From Lithospermum erythrorhizon (taxonomy: Eukaryota; Streptophyta; Magnoliopsida; Boraginales; Boraginaceae): a stretch of 64,000 nucleotides of DNA. Both the position numbers and the translations under genes were made by a program. Below are positions 37,822 through 48,929 of the stretch, piece by piece (position 1 is the first letter of the stretch; every line of letters starts with the position of its first letter). Where the stretch lies: the NCBI GenBank assembly GCA_019722365.1, contig JADFUC010000912.1:62001-126000 (forward strand). The letters are read 5' to 3'. Below the pieces are notes generated by a model. It saw nothing but the letters and a program-made list of their open reading frames with translations. It was not told the DNA's origin and made no database searches.

Positions 37822-40391
37822 TGTAATAAGTCATTACGTTAAAAAAAAATTTAAAATTTTCGGCTCACGCGGACATGCGATAGTATAAATACTTATAATA
37901 ATATTACTTTGATATTATTTGAGCGTATTACATTTTATAAATTAGTAGCATACTGATAATTGAAGTTAAGTTAGATCGTTAAGTCGCTCGGGATAACCTC
38001 GATTCACGCGATTTCTATCAACTCCCGTGCGTTTTTTTCCATGACTTAAGAGCTATTAAATTATCTTTCATCCTTATCAACACAAAATCACAAAATATCT
38101 TCTCTCCATTTTGTTCTTCTTGGCCGAGTTCCTCGGGAACAAAAGAAAGATTTTTTTCTTCCATTTCTTCACTTTGCTCCATAAAAGTTCCTCGTTGTTG
38201 CAAGCACTTCCCAACGCCTTTTCCCTACGATTGAGGTAAGAAGATAGCGCTTTTGGTTGATTTGAGGTTGACTTTGGTTTACTTTTTACATAATTCCATT
38301 TTATGACGATCTTAGTTTCACAGGATGCTACGATGCATATGTGTTGATTTAATTCATGATTTGTAGGTCGCTTGAGGATGTTCCGTCGAGTTGACTTTTC
38401 TAGGTTTCAAGACTTTTGGGGTGATATTTTTATAAGACTCTTTAAAATGTATGTGAGTTTAATCGTGACCTTATCAGAATTGGGTTACATTTAAATCGGG
38501 CGATTTAAAATCGGACAGTTTTTGTTAGGTTGAAAAGCCAAGTAATTCCAAGTCGAAATAGAATTGGATATTTTGATATATAGGTTGTTAATTAGACCCA
38601 CATTAACTAGAACGACTATAGTTGGATTTGTAATGATAAAGCAATAAGATGGAATTTTAGCGGGGATCGATTCAAGCTGTGTCCGATAGATTATAATTCG
38701 ATAGTTTACCCGCCATGTTAGACCGCTTAGAAATCATTCCGATTAGAGTTGGTAATGTTTATTCTAGAACGAATTCTTGGTATTAATTTATGAGTATACT
38801 TCTTTCGGTGTCATAGCCCCGATCAAGGGAAGCGTAATGCCCGTGATCGCTCTTCGTGAGGACTCTTTATGATAGCCAGTGAGGCGCAGTACTTATCTCA
38901 CTGCAAGCATTTCTACGAACTTACTTTAAATTGCGTGGAACATGTTATTGCGGTACGACATGTGAGAATGATATACATGTAATTGTTGTATGATTATGCG
39001 TGATTCGTTTGTGCGAAATGATATGGTTACGTGATTATAATCGTGGCGTCAAGATTGCTCGAGGTGTTAGCTACCAACTCCCAACTTATATTTCTCACAT
39101 TTCTATGGCCTTGTCAAGTTGTATTCTCCTGCACTACGGCACTTATGTATTTCTCGTGGCCTTGTCGGCATTGTGTTTGGACTTACGATTGTGAGATATT
39201 TTAGCCGCAAGGCTGATACTGCTGGGGAGGCAGTGTAATTTAAGTTATCAGAAAGCATGGCTAGAAAGTTATGTACGACTGGAAAGTGACTAGATAAGTG
39301 ATACGAATTCTAGAATTGGGAAGGTCAAGGGTTAGCGGCTCTTAAGAGCGTTGGTTATCGCCTTTATACTCGGTATAAGAGCTTTTTATCACTTTATACT
39401 TCCGGTATAAGAAGGTTGTTTATCGCCTTTATACTTCAAGTTATAAGAGCTGTTTTATACTGCATAAGAAGCGTTATTTATCGCCTTATACTCGCATAAA
39501 GAGCGTTGTTTATCGCCTTTATACTTCCGGTATAAGAGCCGTTGGTTATCGCCTTTATAATTCGGTATAAGAAAGGCCAGATCACTTCCGGCCGGGAGTT
39601 TACGCAGACGTGATTGTGGAACCGGATGGTATCTAGTCGATGAGTGATCGATGACCAAATAGATAGTTTTGTCAAGGTCTCAAAGGACAGAATTTCATGT
39701 GGTTTGGTGCGATTTTATTCAAGGAGTTTGTATTCATTATCGAGACCCTATATTCTATGTTATGCCACGCGACGCATGCAGAATTTTCTTTGTAAGTATA
39801 AATATGGCCCGGTTGTAGTCCCGTTATATATCTATATGTACGCCGTATTTGACTCCTATGTTAACACTCATGTGTCGTGGCGTATGGTTTAAGACTGCTT
39901 CGTGGGCTTTACACCCCTTTCGCTTTGGGGCGGCATTTCATTTGCGCCAAAGCTGACAGACGGCTACTGAGCCAGAGGCTGAGAGTTTATTCCGGTGACT
40001 GGGGAGCATCGGGCAGATCCTCACAGCCCGATTTTGGATGCTGTCAATCAAGCTTTTGATTGTTGTACTTTATTTTCAAACCTTAGCCTTGTCGGTAGTT
40101 GTCATTTTGTATTCTCGAGTACAGATTTTCATTTTCTTTTGTACTCTCACGAAGATTACTATTTATTTGGGAGCATGCCAGATATGGCATGGAGTTGGTT
40201 GGTTGGGGATATCACCGGTTGATTAAATTTTTAAACCGGTGATTATTTTAGAAATATTATATGTAATCCTATTTTTGGCTGAAACGAGTAGTTTTAAACT
40301 GAAGTCAGCCCATCGGTTTTATGATTTCCGCAAGGTTCTGGATTATAAATGACTTCACTCCTCGTATGTCAATTCTGCATACCAAGTTACA
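37822..40391 (+). mobile_element. Solo LTR (family copy 1), 2.57 kb
   Basis: Starts TGTAATAAG, ends GTTACA, and is flanked by a perfect 5-bp duplication AATTA (37817-37821 and 40392-40396). It aligns along its whole length with the copy at 55961-58610. Shared blocks include AAATTTAAAATTTTCG, GATCGTTAAGTCG, CGTTCTTCGTGAGGACT-like text, ACATGTTATTG, a run of TTATACTTCGGTATAAG-type repeats, TGGTATCTAGT and TTTTGATTGTTGTACTTTAT. There is no internal coding region, so LTR-LTR recombination is inferred. Lineage is probably a Ty3 chromovirus. Confidence 0.85.
39340..39580. repeat. TTATCGCCTTTATACTTCGGTATAAGAGCGTT tandem repeats inside the LTR
   Basis: Seven to eight degenerate units of about 30-40 bp, each with a short palindrome (TTATAC..GTATAA), lie in the solo LTR. 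The same array is at 57620-57800 in the sister LTR. Each unit could form a small stem. Confidence 0.75.
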
Positions 40392-40769
40392 AATTATGCC
40401 TAATTGTTCTGGTAATCGTGTTGTATGATTGAACCTTATGAAGAAATTAATGGTGTTAGTATGTAATTTTGAACTAATTTTTTTGTCTCAACTAATTAAA
40501 AAGCTCCAAAGTCCAAATATTCAAAATCGTTCTTGTGGTTTGAATAATTTACTACTTAAGGGGTTTTTGAAGTAATTTATCCCTTCGTTGATTAATTCTT
40601 AGGTCTTATGTAAGTTTGAACTAAATTATGCCTAATGATTTGGGTAATGGTTTCATGAAAGTGCATGGTAAAATTATTTGATGTAGTTAATCAGTTTAAT
40701 TTGTTTAATAATTTATTATGATTACAAACTTTAGGAAGTAATTAATGGTGTTATTAGCTAATTTTTTAG

Positions 40770-41300
40770 TAAATTATGGCTATATAATCATCTAAAACCA
40801 TTCAAAATCTCTTGTATAGCCTAATGATTTCTGAAATATATATGTAAAAATCATTAGATGTGTTTAGTGATTTTTAGTAAATTATGCCTATATAATTATC
40901 TCAAACCATTCAAAATCTCTTGGATAGCCTAATGGTTTTTCGAATATATATGTGAAAACCATTAGATGTGTTTAATGGTTTTCAGTGAATTATGTCTATA
41001 TAATCATCTCAAACCATTCAAAACCTCTTGTATAGCCTAATGATTTCTGAAATATATATGTGAAAACCAATACACATGTTTAACGATTTTCAGAATTATG
41101 TCTATATAATCATCTCAAACCATTCAAAACCTCTTGTATAGCCTAATGGTTTCTGGAATATATATGTGAAAACTATTAGACGCGGTTTAATAATTTTCAG
41201 TGAAATTATGATTATATAATCATCTCAAACCATTCAAAATCTCTTGTATAGCCTAATGGTTTCTGAAATATATATATGTGAAAACCACCAATACATGTGT
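40770..41300. repeat. Tandem array, five units of about 108 bp
   Basis: AAACCATTCA recurs at 40795, 40903, 41011, 41117 and 41227, spacing 106-110 bp. Each unit also has TATATAATCATCTC, TTGTATAGCCTAATGGTTTC and GAAATATATATGTGAAAACC. Weaker units with AAATTATGCCTAAT extend left to about 40400 and reappear left of the solo LTR at 37780-37821, so the LTR landed in the array. Confidence 0.85.
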
Positions 41301-42434
41301 TTAATACTTTTGTTTTTGTTTGATAAAGATGGAGAATAAAGAAGGAGAATGCTAAGAACAAGCAAAAATGCTTGAAAATATCGAGTCGCCAGAACTCTGA
41401 GCAAATTTAGCAAACCCGCAAGATACAACAACACCATTTCACTCGTATTACAAGAAATTCAATAAAAAATAAAATAATTACTTGATCATCATGGAGCTTC
41501 AAAAACTCAACATTTTTAGTAGCAAAATTCTTCTAATCAATAAAGAATTAACATATAACCGTAATCCGATATTAGCTAAGATTTATTAACAAATCAGATC
41601 ACTAAACGTATTTAATAACATTAAAGCTTTGAATTTCAAACTCAAAAGTTCAAATAATTTTACTATAACCCGAACAAGAGATAACAACTCAATTAACAAA
41701 TTCTTTAATTTTCATCAACAATCCAAGTCAACTCTCATACAAAAAGACCACCTAAGCTATAGAAAGATCAAAAGTAATATTGAAATAGATAAAAAAAAGT
41801 CAACTTTATTCTAAATAAAGAACCCAAAATCTTAAATTTGCATCAAGATCCAATTCAACACTCCTACAAAAAAAAATTAATCGCAAAAATATAGAAAGAT
41901 CGTTAAAACAATATAACGAATAAATAAAATTAGAAAGAAAGTAGTTACAATATCCGAAAGAATGATTTCAGTTTTAATTAATAAAATTGCATATAAACCA
42001 TTGAACAATGAAATTAATAAATATAAATATGAAAGAAATTGAGTGATATTAGGAGAATGGATCAATAATAAAATAAAAGATTAAATCCTAATTAAATTTG
42101 GTGCAATCATGATTGAATCGACAGTTGATTACCGATAAAATTGACGCGATGGCGCCGAAATAATTCCATCAAGAGAAAGATCGGAGAGATGACGACAGTA
42201 GAAAGTGATTTAATAAAAAAGGGGAACTATCAGAAAGCAAGCTAGATGGGTTCATTGAAGTTGATGGCGGAGAAATTGATCTAGTCTTCTATTGTTGTGT
42301 TGACGGTGGGTATTAAGAGGTGGCTTTGACGCCAAATACACGTAATAGAATATAGTGGTGGATATCGATATTCATTTATTTAATTCATGCATAAGCTACT
42401 TACTTATGCATAATATCCCTTGCCCTTTGAAATC

Positions 42435-42775
42435 ATAAGTCAATCTTCATTTTGTATCCTTGCAAAATCAAGAAATAAACTACGATCCTCTTTCATTCCT
42501 TCTACACATGCTATGAGTCTATGAGTTGATCCATTTTATGACTTTACCATTATTAATTAATTTTGTCCAACTTATTTTCTTTGATTTTCTAGAAATACTC
42601 TCTCATCCATCCTAAAAAAATAATCATATTTTCACTTTTCATAATTAAAGTTGCATTGTAAAGTGCAAACACACATATTTGTGTTAATTTGTGTTCAATT
42701 GATTTTAGGAGAGAATTTCAATAGTTGCATACAAGGATGTATATTATCGTTCTCGGACATGGCATTTTCCTAAGA
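42435..42775. other. Spacer
   Basis: AT-rich. CTCTCATCCATCCTAAAAAAA at 42600 hints at a MITE end, but no partner was identified. Confidence 0.35.
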
Positions 42776-42777
42776 AT

Positions 42778-42975
42778 ATAATAACTTCACCTTAATGGTG
42801 CTCTGTACAAGATTCCTAGTTGTCGAGAAGGAGATAATAACAAATGGAACAAATTCAAAAATTTTCAACTTGCACCTAGACAAAATCGACGAAGAATGGC
42901 TAACAAAATCACTGATATGGATTTTGCTATCATTTCGTATGGTCATCGTTCTTCGTAAAACTATACTTGGTACCA
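42778..42975 (+). pseudogene. TBL-type (TRICHOME BIREFRINGENCE-LIKE, PC-esterase) gene relic
   Basis: Two frames together give the central part of a TBL polysaccharide O-acetyltransferase. FTLMVLCTRFLVVEKE and NLHLDKIDEEWLTK lie in one frame. Then, one base over, comes TDMDFAIISYGH, the segment that in active proteins leads into SGHWFF. The expected W after GH is absent and stops follow. The upstream GDS domain and downstream DxxH motif were not found, so this is a short dead fragment. Active relatives acetylate xylan or other wall polymers in the Golgi. Confidence 0.6.
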
Positions 42976-44840
42976 AATTCTCACATCGCGCTTTAGAATT
43001 TTTTATCAGATATAGAGCTAATGGCGTAAAATATCGTAAAATATAATCAAGTAATTAGTTTAAAAGTATGAAGGATAATATTGTCACAAGAACTTCGTCG
43101 ACTGCGATTAGAAATTTTTATGACGATATAGCAAGAAGTTAATTAATCTTTAAGTTATTGAAAGAAGTTAATCAAGGATATTAAGCTTTAATATGACATT
43201 GTAGAGCTTTGTCATCCAGTCTAGTGGCCTTTCTCCGCTAAAAATTTCCACATTTCAATAGGAATGTTACCGAGACTGATAATTTTATCTTTTTTGTTTG
43301 AGCAGACGAAAATATCTCTAGTTAAATAAATAAATGACAAGAAATGGATGAAAAATTTAAAATGGATAAAAGTAGTTGTCGAGTTATTTTAGCGAATCCT
43401 CGAAATGATCGACCAGATGTAAAACGACTATGAATAATTGCTGGTAACAACAAAAACTAAGTGATGTCTAAAGTCATTTGATGTTTCATTTTTCCTTTGC
43501 TTTCCTTTTTTGTGCAAATGGTTATTATCAACCATGTTCTTTCTCTTTCTTCAAGTGATTTGGATCCTTCAATTTCTTCATTTTCAAAAGATACCATATT
43601 GCTCATTGTATACGAACCATTGTCGATGGATTCTTGACCTTGCTTAAGTGAATGTTTATGTTGATCGGTAAATGGTCGATCGATTAACCCCGTCGACTAG
43701 ATTCAATGATTAATTGGTTAATATTTCAGTGAAATTTCAGTTAAGCGTATTGGTATTAGGGCATCTTTGCACGTCACATCGAACTATCGTGATAAAATTG
43801 ATTTGGGATTATATTCGAATCTAGCAAATCAGGGCTTCGTTCCAATTTATAAAATTGCTTTGAATCCTCCAAAACTTCCTGAGATTTCTTCATCCCCTCA
43901 AGTTGAGGCTGGAAAAAATCTTTCAAGCCCAACTTGGACTAGTGTGTGATTTACATTGTGTTTACTACATCCTTACTTGTTTGTTTTGTTTTTATTTATT
44001 GCGAGTGTTGATAAATTGATATTACAGTTGGGACAATTGGTAAACTGACAAATTACACAATTTCATATATGTAAGAGTATGTTTTATATTTAAAAAGGAA
44101 TATGTTTTTGCTAATAATATCTAGCAAACAATTTGTAGATGTTATAATACATATATTTTTTCTATTCTTAGCAATAAGTTTTGGTATTCTTTTGGAGAAT
44201 TTACCAAAACTTATTCCTATTTGAACTGAAAACATATACTCCGTACTAAATATCTAGCAATTGAAAGCTAGACATCCTCGATTTTAATATTATCAATAAG
44301 ACATAAATCTATTTATTATGAGTTCAATGAATCCTTTTAATGAGACAATTATGTTATTTTCATAATAATCACTTGCCTCTTTGATGTACACAAATATAGT
44401 AAAATAGCATTGAATATCAATTTCTTACCAAAACAAATACATGCATACTTGTTAGTAAACCTACGATCTAATTTTAAGGAGCTTATTAGGTACTGTATGG
44501 AGTAATGATTTCAATAATACTAACCATCAAACAACTATTTGGATAGTTTGGATTATGGTAAATTTAGGTGAGGGTAAAACTTAAAATTAATTTAGGTGAG
44601 GATAATTGAGGTTAATTTAGGTGAATGTTTTAAAATGTTATTTGGATAATATTTTATTTACTAGGTAAAAGTTGGTGAAATGTAAATAAAAACTCCATAC
44701 ATTACACCCCAATTTGGAGATTAATGAAAATGAATCTAGGTGAATGAAGGTGAATTATTTAACCTAGGTGAATACAAAAAATAGAACCCCAAGCAGGATG
44801 AGCTTAAAATTCAGCTACATTCGTCAATCGAAGCGGACCG
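42976..44840. other. Spacer with one unexplained coding-like stretch
   Basis: Mostly AT-rich. The only protein-like segment is at 43739-43949 (listed separately). Around 44550-44760 the words TTTAGGTGAATG/TTTAGGTGAGGATAA are repeated several times. Confidence 0.4.
43739..43949 (+). pseudogene. Unidentified exon-like fragment
   Basis: After a TATTTCAGTGAAATTTCAG acceptor-like tract, about 70 codons run open to a stop at 43949 (VKRIGIRASLHVTSNYRDKI, then IDLGLYSNLANQGFVPIYK, then a Pro/Ser-rich end). Composition looks like real protein, but I do not recognise the family. No neighbouring exon was found. Confidence 0.3.
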
Positions 44841-44848
44841 TATAGTAT

Positions 44849-45115
44849 TATCTCACTCCGTTCACCAAAAGATTGTCAAAAACTTTCTTTTTGATTTTTA
44901 ATAGTTGATTTTTAATAATATTATTTTTGTTTGTATTTTATAATATTTTATGAAAAAATATATGAAGAAAAAATATATTTCAAATTATTTTTCGTTGATA
45001 TATTTTTAAATCAAAATGTTATAAGCAAACGAAGCAAAATATTTATAGTCGATATTTAATTATTAAAAGTTAAAAAGTCGAAAGTGAATAATCTAGAAAA
45101 CGGAGAAAGGAGTAT
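44849..45115. mobile_element. Stowaway-like MITE in the promoter of the SPH gene
   Basis: Left end ATCTCACTCCGTTCACC; right end, reverse-complemented, ATACTCCTTTCTCCGTTTTC. The interior is extremely AT-rich and self-complementary. It ends about 70 bp before the SPH start codon. Confidence 0.6.
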
Positions 45116-45119
45116 ATAA
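45113..45119 (+). promoter_or_regulatory. TATA box for the SPH gene, at the MITE border
   Basis: TATATAA lies 68 bp before the start codon. It overlaps the right tip and TA target site of the MITE, so the element may have supplied the core promoter. Confidence 0.45.
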
Positions 45120-45186
45120 TGAGATGTAGAATCTTATCTCAAATTATTCTTTTTCTTATACCAGATAAATAGGATAGAGAAGAAAT

Positions 45187-45444
45187 ATGAATTCATCTTT
45201 ATGGAGGATTATCATCCTTTTAGTGGTTATTACCCAAATACCTAGCGATTCAGCAAAAGGTTTTTGGAAAGTTCATGTTATAAACCGTCTTCCTCCAAAT
45301 TCAGGTACATCACGAGTTCACTGTGCTTCAGGAGATGATGAGCTTGGTTATCGCTATCTTAAAGTAAATGAAGATTTTAATTGGAGTTTTGGTAAAACAC
45401 TTTTCTTTTGTCATTTTTGGTGGAAAAAGAACGAATATCTTTAG
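45187..45444 (+). CDS. Plant self-incompatibility protein S1 homologue (SPH), probably truncated
   Basis: The 85-residue frame opens with a signal peptide (hydrophobic WRIIILLVVITQIP, about 1-24) followed by the S1 fold start: FWKVHVINRLPPNSG, VHCASGDDELGYRYL, then FNWSFGKTLFFCHFWW. In the family, secreted small proteins of about 110-150 residues, the two cysteines pair with partners or with a later cysteine, and the domain goes on for another 30-40 residues. Here a TAG comes right after WWKKNEYL. One base over, the frame stays open to about 45500 (NIFRSSEDYSVVLIRG), resembling the expected continuation. A frameshift near 45421-45440 is the likely cause. Poppy S1 is a pollen-rejection ligand; most SPH proteins have unknown roles. 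Confidence 0.65.
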   Translation: MNSSLWRIIILLVVITQIPSDSAKGFWKVHVINRLPPNSGTSRVHCASGDDELGYRYLKVNEDFNWSFGKTLFFCHFWWKKNEYL

Positions 45445-45819
45445 ATCTTCTGAGGATTATAGCGTAGTACTTATAAGAGGTAATCAATATGTATTGTAGC
45501 GATCCGTCTGGTGGGCCCTCGGTTGGAATAAATCGTGACGCGAGCAAATGTACGTCGATGGATATGTATCAGCGTAAAGACTTCATTTTTTATTTGTTAA
45601 AAAACCCACCTTGGCCTCTTAGAATGAGAATCGAGCAGGGACCTCACAAGTATTTGGAAGGGCTTAATAGCTGAGCCGTTCGATGTTCTCTGACATAAAG
45701 ACTTAAATTTTGATATTAATACTAATCAAAACTTTTTGTCCGTGAATTGAGCCATATTTCAATATTTAAAACATGGCACGTTAAATAAATACGTACGTCA
45801 AAGTTTGAATAACCAAACA

Positions 45820-47480
45820 TGTAACAACATAATCCCAAATACATGTGTAGTAATAGTATAGTCCTCTAAAGGGCTTCGTCAAAGACAACATAGGTTGGCT
45901 TCGACAAAGCTTGATAGATGAAGGGCTGTTGAGGATATCACAGCACTTGTGTACCTCACGATTATACTCGGCTTGGCGCGCGAAATGGTGCTTGTGGCGT
46001 GTCGTTTCAAGCGCAAAATTACGGGGTGCACGAATAAAGGGAGTGAGTTGAAAGGCTGATGAATATTTTATATAAATAGACCATAACTAATGTAGCATAT
46101 ATGCATATGTAAACATATAGTCTTAACGATTTAATAGACCACCTCACCGAATAATTTAGAATAATTCAATATTTTCGATAATCTAATGTATCAAATAATC
46201 GAAATTAACTATCAAATATCGTTAAATAATAGGTATTTCACCTGACTTATGAAATAACTACTCAGGCCCATTGATGCATACTAATAGGAAGCGATAACTA
46301 GATTCGTTAACTACATGACAACGAAATAAGCAAAATACAATTGCGCCCGTACCTCTACGCAGAAGTAGGCGGGATTCTGTACTCGACTGCGGGGAGGACC
46401 AGTAACCGGAATAGAAATTCATGACAAATCCAAATCAACAATCCTTTACATAAATTCAGTGCTCACCTTTCAAATATACTTAAGCGGTCGTATAACAATC
46501 TTCAGCATCCTTGAAGTCTCGATACTCGCGTATCACATATATAACTGTTTAATAAAACTATACAACATATCTGCCATTATATATGAAAGGTTATGTGTGA
46601 TGATATAAATACTAGCCTCGAGCCAAGCCATCTCGGCTTAAACTTCTTCTTTCAAAACAGCTTATTCGATATCCTTATAAGAGCATAATAATAAAAATTA
46701 CTTTTATTTGAGTAACTTTAACTAACAATAGCTACTAAATTGGTGAACTACTCTTGCGCTTATGCAATTTCATTCCATTTTACGATATACTACTATACCC
46801 GTTTAACTTTTTGTACATATCAAGCTATGTTAGTTATATCAAAGAATCTAAATTGAATCTTCTTATCCAAAATCTACTACATAGATTAACCTAGAACTAA
46901 CATATGATTCTATAATTTAGTTTATGTATATTGTAAATAATCAATTTACTACTTACTATAATAAAAATTTACTTAGATAACTTCGTAGCCCTATAACCAA
47001 CATACTTATATTTAGACCATTAAATATGAACTCTAAATATCATTAATGGATGAAATTAGCTAATTAAAGTAACTTAGCATAAGTCCTTAAAACTAGTTAT
47101 ATAACCAATAAATGATATGTTTATACACACTACTTGAAACTTGATAGAAAGCTTTTAAGATTATGATTTAAGGAGAATCGTAAAAAAGAAAAAATTTTTA
47201 GGAAGGAAGGGGTTCAATACAAGGAAGAAAGGAGAAGGAGATATGTGTTTTGTTCTTTCTTAAATTGAAGTAAGATAACTGACAGGTGTCTGAAAGCAGT
47301 AGGAGATGTCGACACGGGTGTCGTTTCGCTGCTTGGTAGGAGGAAAAGATAGTATTTATTTATACAACGGCTGGATTCGAGTTTATTTTTCTTCTTACGA
47401 AAATGGCAAAATTAAATACCATACAGGCCCAGTTGTTGGGATTACTACGCATAAAATTAATACCATGAAGCTATCTGATT
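45820..47480 (-). mobile_element. LTR-like sequence, possibly an inverted member of the solo-LTR family
   Basis: On the minus strand the order of landmarks matches the other solo LTRs: a TATA box (TTGTATAAATAAATAC at about 47365), a pyrimidine-rich leader (about 47200-47250), a late TTCCGGTTACTGG block (about 46410) and an end GTTACA (45820-45825). The right boundary and duplication are unclear. An alternative is a shorter plus-strand LTR, 45820-46653 (TGTAACAAC...TTTCA), flanked by AAACA on both sides. Confidence 0.35.
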
Positions 47481-48330
47481 AGTTTCTGAGACAGACCACG
47501 GCCATGAACAGAAAAATTCATATTTCTATATTATTATCCTTAGAGACGAAATAATAAATATATTTATTAAGCTACACATATATGATTAAAAATATAAACA
47601 ATAGAGACATTAATATAATTTTTGAATTTGAATAAAGTTTGTCCATATATATTTGAATTCGAGTTTTGAGATCCATGATGGTGATCTATTAAATAAAAAT
47701 TATATTGAATATTTAAAAAGTGAATTATGAATCATCTAAACATAAAAGTATAACCTAAAATGAAGGAAAATAAAAAAAAAAAATCAAAAAGGTAAAACCG
47801 AATTAGAATAAAATTAGGCAAAAAATCCAAAAAATTATGCATGGTATAATTATGGGGCGTATGAACAATTAATGCGCGTGGGAGACTTTTTTTTTCTTCT
47901 AAATAAAATCATGTCTTATGAAAGCTGGTTAGTGGGATTACTATGTATAAAATTAATACCATGAAATACTATACAATGGTTTCTTAGACACTGACCATGA
48001 ACCACAGAAAAAAATTCCATATATTCTATATTATTATATAGATTGAAATAATAAAATATGTTGTTACTACACCATATATGATTAAAATATATATAAACAA
48101 TAGAACCATTAATACATTTTTTGAATTTGAAGAAGAAGTTTCTCCATATATATTTGAATTCGAGTTTTTGGGATCCATAGTGATAAATAATTAGAGTAAA
48201 ATTATATTGGATGTTTTAAAAATTGAATTATGAATTATCTAAACATAAAACTATAATATAAAAGGAAGGAAAAATTGGGGAAAAAATCCGAAAAATATAT
48301 TGTGCATTCTATAATTATGGGGCGTGTGAG
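47430..48330. repeat. Direct duplication of about 400 bp, period about 500 bp
   Basis: The segments at about 47438-47830 and 47938-48300 align throughout. Shared text includes GGGATTACTA, AAAATTAATACCATGAA, CCATATATATTTGAATTCGA, GAATTATGAAT and ATCTAAACATAAAA. Many substitutions and small indels separate them, so the duplication is old. No coding sequence. Confidence 0.8.
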
Positions 48331-48920
48331 CAAATTAATTAAATTGTAGAACTTTTAAAGAAAATGGCAAAATCAAAAAATCAATAATTACACAAAATAT
48401 CCACTACTGGTGCTGGTCATTGGTCAAAAGTGGTGATCAAGCCCAGGTTAATATTTCCCATAATAAACACAAGCTACAAGCATCTAAAAAACTGTTAAAT
48501 ATGATTTTTATAAGGATCCAATTGCTCTTACTATGGAAGACTCACATGGGAAAAGATATATACTCGGTAATGTAGTTATAATTTTTTGAATAAGATGTCA
48601 ATAAACAAAAATATTTCATAGATGATTTGCATCTAAAATTTGATATGAAAAGATTTGTTAAATATATTTCCTTATTTAATTTAAGTTCAAGTATTATATA
48701 TTTTATTTCTTAACTTGTGCCATTGAGAAAACCCCATCTATTAATATCCTTGTATCAATGTGTATATTTCCTTAGTATTAATTGCTTTTTGAAACATTAG
48801 AAAGATAACGTTATACTAATACTAATAATAATAATAATAATAATTTATAATAAAACTATAATAATTAAATTAATATATTGTATAGTACTATAAAATTAAT
48901 TTTCTATTCTTTAAATAGAA
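48330..48920. other. AT-rich spacer with a (TAA)n run
   Basis: No gene seen. ACTAATAATAATAATAATAATAA near 48815-48845 is a trinucleotide microsatellite. Confidence 0.5.
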
Positions 48921-48929
48921 GTACTAGTT

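Larger units (their letters stand above)
37138..42422. mobile_element. 5.3-kb DNA transposon with 12-bp target duplication, itself a nest of insertions
   Basis: CCCTTTGAAATC occurs at 37126-37137 and again at 42423-42434. Just inside, the left end reads GGTTATGGTGCATAAGCC and the right end, reverse-complemented, GGGATATTATGCATAAGTAA, an imperfect inverted repeat. At each tip GCATAAG and CTTATGC form a small hairpin. The interior holds a LINE tail, a tandem array and a solo LTR with its own 5-bp duplication. Without these the element would be about 2.5 kb. No transposase is visible. A Mutator-like origin is likely given the duplication length. Confidence 0.6.

Noticed and set aside
39340..39580. 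CRISPR-like spacing of short palindromic repeats
   Set aside because: The units are contiguous and degenerate without unique spacers, and the genome is a plant; these are LTR sub-repeats.
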